Notes under the pieces: model-generated
Database searches by the model: none
What the model saw: the letters and a program-made list of their open reading frames with translations, nothing else
What the model was told of the DNA's origin: nothing
From: Valencia hispanica
Taxonomy: Eukaryota > Chordata > Actinopteri > Cyprinodontiformes > Valenciidae
NCBI GenBank assembly: GCA_963556495.2
Contig: OY747702.1
Span: 5,332,501 to 5,396,500 of the forward strand
Reading direction: 5' to 3'
DNA: 64,000 nucleotides
Shown here: piece by piece, positions 34,160 through 45,821 of the stretch
Position numbering within the stretch: position 1 is the first letter of the stretch
Layout: each line of letters opens with the position of its first letter
Made by a program: the position numbers and the translations under genes

Positions 34160-35569
34160 CAGTGGCTTGCAAAAGTATTCGGCCCCCTTGAACTTTTCCA
34201 CATTTTGTCACATTACAGCCACAAACATGAATCAATTATATTGGAATTCCACGTGAAAGACCAAAACAAAGTGGTGTACACGTGAGAAGTGGAAGGAAAA
34301 TCATACATGATTCCAAACATTTTTTACAAATAAATAACTGAAAAGTGGGGTGTGCGTAATTATTCAGCCCCCTTTGGTCTGAGTGCAGTCAGTTGCCCAT
34401 AGACACTGTCTGATGAGTGCTAATGACTAAATAGAGTGCACCTGTGTGTAATCTAATGTCAGTACAAATACAGCTGCCCTGTGACGGCCTCAGAGGTTGT
34501 CTAAGAGAATGTTGGGAGCAACAACACCATGAAGTCCAAAGAACACACCAGAAGGTTCAATGATAAAGTTACTGAGAAATTTAAAGCAGGCTTAGGCTAC
34601 AAAAATATTTCCCAAGCCTTGAACATCCCACGGAGCGCTGTTCAAGCGATCATTCAGAAATGGAAGGAGTATGGCACAACTGTGAACCTACCAAGACAAG
34701 GCCGTCCACCTAAACTCACAGGCCGAACAAGGAGAGCGCTGATCAGAAATGCAGCCAAGAGGCCCATGGTGACTCTGGACGAGCTGCAGAGATCTACAGC
34801 TCAGGTGGGGGAATCTGTCCATAGAACAACCTTTATGGAAGAGTGGCAAGAAGAAAGCCATTGTTAAAGGAAAACCATAAGAAGTCCCTTTTGCAGTTTG
34901 CCACAAGCCATGTGGGGGACACAGCAAACATGTGGAAGAAGGTGCTCTGGTCAGATGAGACCAAAATGGAACTTTTTGGCCAAAATGCAAAACGCTATGT
35001 GTGGCGGAAAACTAACACTGCACATCACTCTGAACACACCATCCCTTCTGTCAAATATGGTGGTGGCAGCATCATGCTCAGGGGGTGCTTCGCTTCAGCA
35101 GGGACAGGGAAGCTGGTCAGAGTTTATGGGAAGATGGATGGAGCCAAATACAGGGCAATCTTGGAAGAAAACCTCTTGGAGTCTGCAAAAGACTTGAGCC
35201 TGGGGCGGAGGTTCACCTTCCAGCAGGATAACGACCCTAAACATAAAGCCAGGGCAACAATGGAATGGTTTAAAACAAAACATATCCATGTGTTAGAATG
35301 GCCAAGTCAAAGTCCAGATCTAAATCCAATCGAGAATCTGTGGCAAGATCTGAAAACTGCTGTTCACAAACGCTGTCCATCTAATCTGACTGAGCTGGAG
35401 CTGTTTTGCAAAGAAGAATGGGCAAGAATTTCAGTCTCTAGATGTGCAAAGCTGGTAGAGACATACCCTAAAAGACTGGCAGCTGGAATTGAAGCAAAAG
35501 GTGGTTCTACAAAGTATTGACTCGGGGCTGAATAATTACGCACACCCCACTTTTCAGTTATTTATTTGT
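34160..35569 (+). mobile_element. Tc1-like transposon, right end missing (family A, copy 2)
   Basis: Begins CAGTGGCTTGCAAAAGTATT at 34160, preceded by TA. The left inverted repeat is complete and matches the right repeat of the copy ending at 4000. The right side stops at about 35569, within the inner part of the repeat (TTCAGTTATTTATTTGT), and then changes to unrelated sequence. The outer roughly 165 bases are missing. Carries a broken transposase. Confidence 0.9.
34529..35520 (+). pseudogene. Tc1-like transposase with internal deletion and frameshift
   Basis: Same family as 2767-3783 and nearly identical to it at the protein level. The N-terminal piece runs 34529 to about 34830 (MKSKEHTRRFNDKVTEKFKA...). 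About 28 bases present in the other copy (the ISRALHKVDL region) are then deleted between ACAAC and CTTTATGG, shifting the frame. The catalytic piece continues in the second frame to the stop at 35518-35520, with [21 protein letters not shown] and NPIENLWQDL all present; the Trp codon mutated to a stop in copy 1 is intact here. The CLRGC change (from CWGC, near 35082) is a further difference. Confidence 0.92.
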
Positions 35570-36167
35570 GAAGAATAAAGAACGTAATTCAAAGCAATCT
35601 TGCAAAGCTGTTGTGCAACAATGTTTGGCTGACATAACCATTGATTATGATCAATAGTTTATAAATTTTATTATTAAAGAAGTTAGGTTTTTTTTGTGAA
35701 AGAAGTCAGGGCACCACCCATTGCTTGAAAGGGAATTTTGAGCCAAGCATTCTCACTACTTTTTGGCACTGATCATTAACGTCATTCAGTGCCAAAACGA
35801 TCGCAATATGCGGTCTTGGCAAATTCCTTTAAGGGCCATTTTTGTTCAGAGACTTAACGGCTGAGAGGAATAAGCCATTGTATTTTCACCGTCACCTTCC
35901 CCCCCTCCCAGAAATGTCAGAAAACTGTCTAGTAAAATGTCTAGTGGAAACGGGCATTTTTTTATTGCTTTTTCCCATAATAAAAGAAAGTATCCATAGA
36001 AAACTTATTTGTTTTGCTGTTTACATAACACTCTTCATGTGATTGAAAAAATAAAATTTGACTGAAAATTATTCTGACCAATGAGCTAACAAGGGATGTA
36101 CTTTTTTAAAACGTGTTAACCCACACCAAAACATTTGGCAAATATTTTTTGTATCAATGAAGATACT
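35570..36167. other. csnk1a1 intron, unassigned
   Basis: No recognised feature. Ends at TA 36168-36169, the target site of the next element. Confidence 0.4.
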
Positions 36168-36169
36168 TA

Positions 36170-37629
36170 CAGGGAGAAGCATAAGTATATGAACAGCCTG
36201 TGATTTTGCAAGTTCTCCCACTTAGAAATTATGGAAGGGTCTGAAATTCACATTGTAGGTGCATTTCCACTGAGGCCGCTTTTTTTTATTCTGCAAATCG
36301 CATCTGATTTTTTAAGGACTTATTTGTCTTTTATTGCTGCACATAAGTATTTGAACACTTGAGTAAATCAGTGTTAATATTTGGTACAGAAGCCTTTGCA
36401 ATTACAGAGGTCAAATGTTTCCTGTAGTTTTTGACCGGGTTTGCACATACCGACATGTATTTTAGCCAACTCCTCCACACAGATCTTCTCTAGATCTGTC
36501 ACTGAGCAACACAGAGTTTCAGCTCACTCTAAAGATTTTCTATTGGATTTAGGTCTGAAGACCGGCTAGGCCACTCCAGAATTTGATATGCTTCTTACGG
36601 AGCCACTCCTTGGTTATCCTGGCTGTGGTCTTCAGGTCATTGTCATGTTGGAAGACCCAGCCACGACCCATCTTCAATGGCCTTCAGAGGGAAGGAGGTT
36701 GTTGCTCAAAATCTTACAATACATGGCCCCATTCATCCTCTCCTTAATACAGTGCAGTCGTCTTATCCCTTTCACAGAAAAGCACCCCCAAAGCATGATG
36801 TTTCCACCCCCATGCTTCACAGTAGGGATGGGGTTCTTGAGATGCAACTCGTCGTTCTATTTTTGTCGCATCTGGCCACATGACTTTCTCCCATGCCTCC
36901 TCTGGATCATCCAGATGTTCATTGGTAGACTTCAGCTGAGCCTGGACATGTGATGACTTGAGCAGGGGAACTTTCTGTGCAATGCATGATTTTAAACCAT
37001 GATGGCGTAGTGTTATACCAATAATAACCTTTGTAACTGTGGTCCTAGCTCTCTTCATGTTATTGACCAGCTCCTCCTGTGTAGTTCTGGGCTGATTCCT
37101 CACCTTATCATCAGGGATACCCCACAGTCATCTTTAGCCTCTTCCATTTTCTAACAATTGCTCCAAGAGTTTATCTATTTTCACCAAGCTGCTTGGCAAT
37201 TGCCCCGTTGCCCTTTGCAGCCTTGTGGGGGTCTACAATTTTCTCTCTGCCTTTTGACAGCTCTTTGGTCTTGCCCATGGTAGCAGTTGGAGTCTGACTG
37301 ACTGTGGGGTGGACAGGTGTCTTTAATGAGCTCAGACAGGTGCTACTAATTTGGATTAATAAGTGGAGGAGAGGTGGACTTTTTAAAGGTCTTTTAACAG
37401 CTCTTTGAGAGCCAGAATTCTTGCTGATTGCCAGGTGTTCAGATACTTATGTGCAGCAATAAAATACAAATAAAATCTTTATAAAACAGACTGCGATTTT
37501 CTGAATTATTAAAAAAAAATGCTGTCACTCAGTGGAAATGCACTTATGTGAATTTAAGCCCCCTCCATAATTACTAAGTGGGAGAACTTGCAAAATTGCA
37601 GGGTGTTCAAAAACTTATGTTCTTCACTG
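36170..37629 (-). mobile_element. Tc1-like transposon with both ends, decayed transposase
   Basis: A 1460-bp element flanked by TA (36168-36169 and 37630-37631). Termini CAGGGAGAAGCATAAGTA and, reversed from the right, CAGTGAAGAACATAAGTT continue into matching repeats (GATTTTGCAAGTTCTCCCAC on the left; ATTTTGCAAGTTCTCCCAC on the right). The minus-strand transposase is in pieces: the clearest block, 37103-36744, has TRTTVTKVI-like HTH sequence, HVQAQLKSTNEHLDDPEEAW and MWPDATKIE in place of WSDETKIE. The later catalytic segment is split by stops. Confidence 0.85.
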
Positions 37630-37631
37630 TA

Positions 37632-38335
37632 TGTAGAGGCAAAACAAACAACAAAAATCAATTGATGTTTTCATTTATTATGGGGCAAAAGCTATCCAGC
37701 AGCACCCCAGAGATCTGATTTAAGTTAGATTGGAAGACGGGTAATGCAAGGTTTTGCCACTTGGATGTATGCTGAATCTGTTGTATCATCAGCTCTGTCC
37801 AGCACCTGTAATTGGCTGCTGTTTTCTCATTGTACTTTTCTAGTCTGGTAGATGGCTAATTTTGCTGTTGACTTCATTTCTATCCTCTAGTCCCCATTTC
37901 CGAGGGAGATGCTTCCCTTTTGTTAAGGCTTGTGGTCTTATGTTTGTTGTCAACCATCCAAAGAACCACTATTGCTTTCTGCTGGCAGGAGTGAATAGTA
38001 TTTCCACTTATTGGTTTTGATAGTGGCTTTTTTTGGTATATATTAAGTATATATTGGGTACATGGCAACCAAGCTGCATTTCAGTCTCTTCTTCATGTTG
38101 GCTTCATAATTGTTGCTCTCCATCAAAGCCTTTTACATCAGGTGTATTATTGGGTTTCTGGTTAAAGCATAGACTCCAGGCCTACCATAGAAGTCAGAAG
38201 TTGAACGTAGGTTTGTCTCATAGCTGATGGCTTTTACTTTTTGTACCATTGTGTCTTGTCTCTTTCTGTTCTTTGAAGTTTTTCTTTCTTCAGATTACCT
38301 AATTGTTAATCCTGTTTGTTTCTGTATGATTGTAG
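37632..38335. other. end of the last csnk1a1 intron
   Basis: No transposon recognised. The sequence ends in the polypyrimidine-poor acceptor CTGTATGATTGTAG at 38335. Confidence 0.5.
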
Positions 38336-39075
38336 GTTTCTGACCACTGATTGATGATACTGCCTGTCTGTTCTTCTGTCCATCTGTAGGGTTCTAAGTC
38401 ATCCCCTCCCTATCCTGATGTGCTGTTGGCTACCAGGACAACCTGATCTCTTCCTGGACAAGCGACAGTGTTCTCTTCCATCATCAATATCTATGTAATG
38501 GAATGTATAGATTTACACAAGGCTTTGTCAGTTGTGTTATCTATATTTTCATGTGTATAAATCATAAAATTCCAATTGGGAAATGTATGGGGTTTTCTTT
38601 TTTTTTCTTTTTCTTTTTTTCTCAAGGGTAGTGAGGCTGTAGCTGCCTCCACGTTTCAGACACATCTCCCTCCCCATCTATCAGTGTCTTTGTCCTTTAA
38701 TTGAACTTTGGAGACTGTGAGATAGCTGATCTGGTTTTTTTTTTTTTTTTTTTGTCTGAGGTAACAAATCCTCTACTTCTCACTAATTAATAATTTCACT
38801 CCCTCCTTTTACCAAAAAAAATGGTAAAATGGAAACTTTAAACCTGTTGTTTTTGTTCCTAAATGATTAAATGACCCTGGATGTTGAGTTTAAATAAACT
38901 GTTGGATTTTTCTTTTTTCCTATGGTGACTAGTTTGCTTGTTGATATAAGAAGCAAGCCAACAGTTGGTAGAATGATACTTTTGCTCTCTCCCTTTCTCT
39001 AGAACTATGATTTATTAAATCTGTTGTAAAATTGTCTTCTTCAGAAATGCCAATAAAAACATTACTTAACTAAAT
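38336..39075 (+). CDS. csnk1a1: csnk1a1 terminal exon (last two residues and 3' UTR)
   Basis: The exon starts GTTTCTGA: with the single G left by the previous exon it encodes Gly-Phe-stop (stop 38341-38343), the invariant end of vertebrate CK1 alpha (...KGF or ...TGF). About 730 bases of 3' untranslated region follow, T-rich, to a canonical AATAAA at 39052-39057 (another AAATAAAC lies near 38890); cleavage is expected about 15-25 bases later, so the end given is approximate. A second acceptor 54 bases downstream (exon start 38390, TGTAG|GGTTCTAAG) also encodes Gly-Phe-stop. The coding part of this feature is only the first eight bases. Confidence 0.9.
39052..39057 (+). promoter_or_regulatory. 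poly(A) signal of csnk1a1
   Basis: AATAAA hexamer in CCAATAAAAAC, about 710 bases after the stop codon. It is the last such signal before Rex1 sequence begins. Confidence 0.65.
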
Positions 39076-39419
39076 CTAACGTGTTAGTTATTATCAACAT
39101 TACAACCTGCCAAAGCAGCACCTGTCCATGGGAGTTATGGACCATTGTAAAGATGGAGTTTTGTCGTCAACCATCTTGAGAGGTTTGTATTATCTGATTA
39201 TCTAGATTTAAGAAACACCTTAGTCTGAGGTTATTTCTGGTGATTAGTTGTGATGTCACTCAGTTTGGAAGAGACAGATCTACTAATACCAAAACAAAAA
39301 ATGTAGCTAATTATTGGAAAGTTGGGATGCACCCATTCTGTACTGTTTGATCGTATTACATAAATTACAGCGTATACAGCTGGAAAGATTTTTGCTGTAA
39401 ATTTGTCACTTTTTGACAA

Positions 39420-41080
39420 CTTCTTATGATGCGTAACCATGGCAACAATGTGGTTTACAGCCGAGAGCAGCTGATTAACATCACAAAAGCTGAAATAATA
39501 CTTCAACTGAAGCGACAAATCCCTGATGAGTTGATGAGGAGACGTGGATGCAGAGCAGGAGCAAGGAGGAGACAGAGAAAGAGGAAGTTCAAGCCATCTC
39601 TTCCATCGATCATAATGGGCAACGTGAGAACACTGGCTAACAAGATGGATGAACTCCAAGCTCTTACAAGTACTCAGCCAGAGTACCAGGAATGCAGTGT
39701 TATGTGTTTAACGGAGACATGGCTACTGGATCATATCCCTGACTCAAACGTCTCCCTGCCAGGCTTCCTGACTGTACGAGCAGACAGAACTGAAAACGAG
39801 CAGGAAAAGAAAAGGAGGTGGAGTAGCAGTGCTTGTCATCAACAGATGATGTCATCCAGGACATGTTACTGTGAAGTTTTGTCTCTGCAGCCCAGATATC
39901 AAACTGTTGGCAGTAAGTTTTCGGCCATATTATTTGCCAAGACAGTTCACCAGTGTAATTTTGCCAGTTGTTTACATTCCACCTTCAGTCGTTGCCGACA
40001 ATGCATGTGATGTCATCAGTTCCGTTGTTGCTAAGCTACAGACCCAGCACCCCAGTTCATTTTTGACAATATCTGGTGATTTTAATCATGACCTGCTCTC
40101 TACTACACTTCCAACATTTCAACAGTTTGTCAGCTGCTCCACAAGAGAAAATAAGACCTTGGATTTGTTTTATACAAATATAAAGGATGCATACATGTCC
40201 AAACCAAGACCTCCTCTGGGACAATCAGATCACAATCTTGTTTTTCTCTGTTCAGAATATAAACCACTTGTTCAGAGGCAACCTGTTACAAAGAAAACGG
40301 AGAAAATGGTCACAGGAAGCTGAAGAAGCCCTGCAGGGTTGTTTTGCGACCACAGACTGGATGACTCTTTGCCAAGCCCATGGAGAGGACATCAATGCCA
40401 TGACTGAATGTGTGACTGACTATATAAACTTCTGTGTGGACAACATCCCCACTGCTGGAGAACGAACTACAGAGGGATGAGAGATGAGAAAGATCACAGG
40501 CTTTAAGGACAGGAAGGATTTGATAGATGGAAGTCTGGACAGAGCCAATGAACTGAACACATTCTTCAACAGGTTCGGTTCAGGACCTAGCCCAGCATCC
40601 ACCTCTCCTTTTCCCAGCCAGACAGACATCCCACTCTCCTCTGATCAACAGCTTCCCTGTTACACCTCGGATGTTTTATCCTTCACCTCAGCCATGGACT
40701 CTTCTGATTCCACAAGTTTGACTTCAACAAGTCAGGAAATGCTGCTACCCCCTTTGCCTCCCCCTCCCACTTGTCTGTCTCCAAAAGTCAGATGAAGAGG
40801 CAGCTGGAGAAACTGAACCGGAACAAGGCTGCAGGTCCAGATGGTGTCAGCCCCAGAGTCCTGAAGGCCTGTTCAGAGCAGCTCTGTGGGATTCTGCAGC
40901 ACCTCTTCACCTCTTAGCCTAACTCAGGAGAAGGTTCCAGTGTTGTTGAAAATATCCTGCCTTGTTCCAGTACCAATAAGAACTCGCCCATCAGTCAACA
41001 ATGACTATAGACCCGTTGCCCTGACATCCCACATCATGAAGGTCCTGGAGAGACTCCTGTTGGCACCCCTGAGTAAGTAA
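39420..41080 (+). pseudogene. Rex1 LINE 5' half (endonuclease, linker, start of RT)
   Basis: Sense Rex1. An N-terminal basic region (RRRGCRAGARRRQRKRKFKP at about 39535-39595) precedes the AP-type endonuclease: NVRTLANKMDEL at about 39619-39655, CLTETWL at about 39706-39726, ISGDFNHDL at about 40069-40095 and QSDHNLVFL at about 40222-40250, the last two being catalytic motifs of this fold. The linker MRKITGFKDRKDLIDGSLDR (40484) joins after a deletion near 40465-40480 of bases present around 23640-23700. RT starts with LNRNKAAGPDGVSPRVLK and NDYRPVALTSHIMKVLERLL, then stops at LLAPLSK (41080). Frameshifts near 39800-39850 and in the linker disable it. It provides the half missing from the copy at 21503-23770. 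Confidence 0.88.
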
Positions 41081-41087
41081 GTAAGTA

Positions 41088-42621
41088 ATATAATGATAAA
41101 AATTAAACTTTCATATATTTTAGATTCATTGCACACCAACTGAAATATTTCAGGTCTTTTTTTGTTTTAAAACGGATGATTTTGGCATACAGCTCATGAA
41201 AACCCAAAATTCCTATCTCAAACAATTAGCATATCATGAAAGGTTCTCTAAACGAGCTATTAACCTAATCATCTGAATGAACTAATTAACTCTAAACACC
41301 TGCAAAAGATTCCTGAGGCTTTTAAAAACTCCCAGCCTGGTTCATTACTCAAAACCACAATCATGGGTAAGACTGCCGACCTGACTGCTGCCCAGAAGGC
41401 CATCATTGACACCCTCAAGCAAGAGGGTAAGACACAGAAAGACATTTCTGAACGAATAGGCTGTTCCCAGAGTGCTGTATCAAGGCACCTCAGTGGGAAG
41501 TCTGTGGGAAGGAAAAAGTGTGGCAGAAAACGCTGCACAACGAGAAGAGGTGACCGGACCCTGAGGAAGATTGTGGAGAAGGACCGATTCCAGACCTTGG
41601 GGGACCTGCGGAAGCAGTGGACTGAGTCTGGAGTAGAAACATCCAGAGCCACCGTGCACAGGCGTGTGCAGGAAATGGGCTACAGGTGCCGCATTCCCCA
41701 GGTCAAGCCACTTTTGAACCAGAAACAGCGGCAGAAGCGCCTGACCTGGGCTACAGAGAAGCAGCACTGGACTGTTGCTCAGTGGTCCAAAGTACTTGCA
41801 TGTCATTCGGAAATCAAGGTGCCAGAGTCTGGAGGAAGACTGGGGAGAAGGAAATGCCAAAATGCCTGAAGTCCAGTGTCAAGTACCCACAGTCAGTGAT
41901 GGTCTGGGGTGCCAAGTCAGCTGCTGGTGTTGGTCCACTGTGTTTTATCAAGGGCAGGGTCAATGCAGCTAGCTATCAGGAGATTTTGGAGCACTTCATA
42001 CTTCCATCTGCTGAAAAGCTTTATGGAGATGAAGATTTCATTTTTCAGCACGACCTGGCACCTGCTCACAGTGCCAAAACCACTGGTAAATGGTTTACTG
42101 ACCATGGTATTACTGTGCTCAATTCGCCTGCCAACTCTCCTGACCTGAACCCCATAGAGAATCTGTGGGATATTGTGAAGAGAAAGTTGAGAGACGCAAG
42201 ACCCAGCACTCTGGATGAGCTTAAGGCCGCTATCGAAGCATCCTGGGCCTCCATAACACCTCAGCAGTGCCACAGGCTGATTGCCTCCATGCCAAGCCGC
42301 ATTGAAGCAGTCATTTCTGCAAAAGGTTTCCCGACCAAGTATTGAGTGCATAACTGAACATAATTATTTGAAGGTTGACTTTTTTTTATATTAAAAACAC
42401 TTCTTTTATTGGTCGGATGAAATATGCTAATTTTTTTAGATAGGAATTTTGGGTTTTCATGAGCTGTATGCCAAAATCATCAGTTTTAAAACAATAAAAG
42501 ACCTGAAATATTTCAGTTGGTGTGCAATGAATCTAAAATATATGAAAGTTAAATTTTTATCATTACATTATGGAAAATAATGAACTTTATCACAATATGC
42601 ACATTTTTTGAGAAGGACCTG
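41088..42621 (+). mobile_element. Tc1-like transposon, left terminus clipped
   Basis: The right end is complete: it finishes GAGAAGGACCTG at 42621 with TA at 42622-42623. The left side begins inside the repeat (ATAATGATAAAAATTAAACT near 41088) directly after Rex1 sequence and a GTAA tandem run (41072-41087), lacking about 55 terminal bases found on the right. Inverted repeats are long (about 130 bases recognisable, for example GATTCATTGCACACCAACTG on both sides). Confidence 0.88.
41363..42345 (+). pseudogene. Tc1-like transposase lacking its first catalytic Asp
   Basis: Starts MGKTADLTAAQKAIIDTLKQ with a clear HTH (KDISERIGCSQSAVSRHL) and a second HTH region ending near residue 115. Around 41785-41800 the sequence passes from QWSKVL straight to ACHSE / MSFGNQGARVWRK. 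The usual segment with the first catalytic Asp (SDES) is deleted, and the deletion shifts the frame. The downstream piece is open to GFPTKY-stop at 42345 and carries FQHDLAPAHSA (second Asp) and [15 protein letters not shown] (Glu). The result is catalytically dead by two independent criteria. Confidence 0.92.
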
Positions 42622-42623
42622 TA

Positions 42624-43227
42624 TTTGCTCGCCCCTCACAACTACAATGCGAGTCCCACCACACTGTATCCGAGCATTGCAGATTTTCCTCCTTGCATCT
42701 AGAAAAGATTTACCAAGCTCCAGAGACCCTTGCACATGCTTAAAGCCATCTTGTTATTCAGAGGTTATTGCACCATATTTTTGTTGAGGGTTGGGGCTAA
42801 AGTTCCTTCAGGAAGCCAACTTGCACCTACCTAATGGAGTTTGCATCACCATAGATTACATCTTGCAGTGTTCTTCCTAGGAAGACTGATGGCTTTGACA
42901 ATTTAAAGTTGGCGTTAATCAAACCTTTTAGTCTAACAGTGGCAATTGTGCTGGAGCATTATTGCAAAAGGCACCTTAGCACAAACATCACAGCTGACAT
43001 TATTTGTTTTTTTTTGTTTTGTTTTTTTTACAAAAATTGATGAACCCTTGGACTAAATCATTTTAAAATGTACTTTTATTTTAATTCTCAACTCCACTTG
43101 TTATAATAAAGGACTTTTACTTCTCTCTGTTTTTCTTTTTAAACAGAATGTTAATCTGGAATTTTAAATATTCAAGTTAAATCAGTTCTCATTGTTTTAA
43201 GCTTAGTAATTTCATGTCTGAAAGTTA
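42624..43227. other. intergenic, unassigned
   Basis: No recognised feature apart from a T/G-rich run at 43006-43032. Confidence 0.4.
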
Positions 43228-44030
43228 GTGGGGCAAAAACTATTTGGCAGCCACCGACTGTTCAAGTTGTCCCACTTAAAAAGATGAGAGGTCTGTAATT
43301 TTTATCATAGGTATACTTTAACTGTGTCCCGTAAATCATATTGTATGATTCTTTTAAAATAATTTATTTGTTTAATTGTGTAGAAAAAAGTATTTAGCAC
43401 CTACAACCAAGCAAGAATTATGTTACAAACCTGTTACTCCTTTAAGAACCCTTTCTATCCTCCACTCGTTAACTGTAATAATGGCACCTGTTTGAACTCG
43501 TTATCTGTATAAAAGACTCCTGTCCACACCTTCAAAAAGTCAGACTTCAACCTCCAAGACTAGAGAGCTGTCTAAGGACACCAAGGACAAGATTGTACAC
43601 CTGCACAAGACTGGGATGAGCCAATCTACAGTAGGCAAGCAGCTTGGTGAGAAGAGATCAACTGTTGGAGCAATTAGAAAATGGAATAAATACAAGATCA
43701 CTGACAATCTTCCTCTACCTGGGGCTTCATGCTAGATCTCACCTTGTGGGGTATACACATGATTATAAGAACAGTGAGGAAATAGCCCAGAACTACATGG
43801 CAGGAGCTGATCAATGACCTGAAGAGAGCTGGGACCACAGTAACAAAGGTTACTATTAGTAACACACTACGTCGACATGGATTAAAATCCTGCACTCTCC
43901 CTGCTTAGGCCAGCTCATGTCCAGGCCCAGTTTGCCAGAGTCCATCTGGATGATCCAGAGGAGGATTGGGAGAATATCATGTGGTCAGATGAGACCAAAA
44001 TAGAACTCTTTGGTATTTTGGCTATGAATA
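43228..44030 (+). mobile_element. Tc1-like remnant, 3' truncated (family B)
   Basis: The left inverted-repeat sequence (AGTGGGGCAAAAACTATTTG at 43228 and CAAGTTGTCCCACTTAAAAA) leads into a decayed transposase: [20 protein letters not shown] near 43558-43620, [20 protein letters not shown] near 43626-43685, and a scrap of WSDETKIELFG near 43983-44012. The sequence then changes abruptly, so the catalytic C-terminus and right end are missing. Same family as 57250-58290. Confidence 0.8.
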
Positions 44031-44655
44031 ATTATGAATAATGCTTAGGGCAATTATAAGATTCATTTGGGGCACCGCCTGGGATTCAGGAATACTTAAT
44101 AGCCAAATAGTTCAGTCTCAGTTAATGCTATGATTACCTGCTTGATAAGCCTGAGATAATTAAACAATAGATGAAGGAATAAGTTATTGGTGTTCTTTAA
44201 ACAGCAAGTTACTACACATGTATGTGGAACAATGACAAATGACGACTTTCCAAAATACAAGGGTTTATTTAAAAAAAGAATTCAACCTTCAGTTAAAATG
44301 CTTCAATCAACAAACTCACTAAGCTTGTAACACCCAACTAAAACTAAGAAAAATGGAAAAATGAATAATAAAACTAACTACCAAAGGTAAAACAGTAAAA
44401 TGGACAAATATTCAAAGAAGTAGAAACAATAACCAACAAGTTGATTGTAATGTCACAGTTCAGTATGAATATGTATGCTTAAAGACCAAGGCTTGTATTG
44501 AAGAGTTTTGGGAGTGAGGCTAAGTTAGTTTAATTGTAATTAGTTTAGGACTAATTAGTAGCTTTTGGTTTGTTTTCAAACCACCAATTCACAATGCAAA
44601 GCAGAAGTGAAGAAAAAAAACATTCTTTGAAGGAAGTAATGTTTTATGAAAATTC
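44031..44655. other. intergenic, unassigned AT-rich
   Basis: No recognised feature. Confidence 0.4.
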
Positions 44656-45821
44656 GCTGAATTGGAAATCAATACCCTTGGGCTCGGGGTGGGGGTTGGA
44701 GGATGTGTGGCGGCCTTTCCCACATCCCACCCCTCTGTTTTAAATGCACATTATAACAACACGCTAGGGGTCTTTTCACACCCCTGTTCGCTACGGGCCA
44801 TCAGGGGTTGGGGTACAGAGGAGGAACAGGGGGTCTGGTCAGGGTCCTGGGCTGTCGGGGCTGCTTTGCCACTGTAGGGCCCTTGGCGGTCTGCTCGTCT
44901 CCGTCCTAGAAGGTAGGGGGTCCATCTCCCGGGTCCGGGGGCTGGTGGCTCTACTGGGGCATCGGTACCTGGACCTGGGAGCATAAAGTGTGCATGGGGT
45001 GTGTGAGTGAGGGTACAGCGTCATTTTTCTGGGTGTCTTGGTGAGTATGACTGTGTCTGTATGTCTTTGTCTACCTGTCAGGTTGGATCTTGGTCTGCCC
45101 CCTCGCCTGGCGCACCTCAGGCCTTACACTTAATGGGGGGCCTATTTCCCCTCCGTCACTCCCCGCCGGTGATTGGGGCCCCTGCCTGCCGGTGCATCGG
45201 TGGTCAATCCGGTTCGGACCTGGTGCGTGCCTGGCCGGGCCTGGGGGGGGCGGTGTGTCGGTCGGCCGATGCGCTGGGCCGATATCTTCCTTTGGTTGGT
45301 TGGTGCACCTATTTTAGAGGTGCCAGGTTTGGGATTGTTGGGTGGTGCCTGCTCGGTGGCTCGGCGGGATGCGGATCTGGCGTCTCTGCTCGTTTGATCA
45401 CCTGTTCTGTGCGCACTGCGCGTGGCCGGTTCATTGGCGGGTTGGACCGGCCCTGGCCCTCGTTGGATGCCTGGTCTCGGCGCCCTGTGTTGCGCGGGAT
45501 CAGGACCCAGGAGCTGGTACAACTTGGTGTCCAGATGCTGGCTGAGCCCGGCCTGGGGATGCCGTCCGTGCCCTGCGGCTATCGGTGGGGCGCTGGGATG
45601 TTGGCGGTGGGGATTGGCCTAGGCTGGAGGTGGCGCGTGGCGGCCGGTGGCCGGCCGCGGCCCCTGCAGTGCCGGGGGCCCGTCGTCGGCCGGTCCCTTG
45701 TCGGGTCCCTGCTGGGGGGTGGGGTGCCCCTGGGCCCCTGCTCTCCCGGTCCATTGACCCGGGGGGCCCGTGGGCTCGTCACTGCTGCCCCCCGGGCCCC
45801 TGCATAGTGGCCGCTGGATGT
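44656..45821. repeat. GC-rich block of unknown type
   Basis: About 1.15 kb of strongly GC- and CpG-rich sequence set in AT-rich surroundings. Long open frames exist on both strands at once (266 codons on + at 45007-45807), a side effect of composition, and their translations are low in complexity (Gly, Pro, Arg, Trp). The block ends exactly where the antisense L2 tail begins (45822). A similar, less GC-rich style occurs at 49185-49330 on the other side of the L2. This suggests a repeat or the untranslated region of another retroelement. Confidence 0.5.

Noticed and set aside
45007..45807. A 266-codon open frame in the GC-rich block
   Set aside because: Equally long frames occur on the opposite strand and in other phases; the translation is low-complexity Gly/Pro/Arg/Trp without domains. 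GC-rich sequence lacks stop codons by composition.
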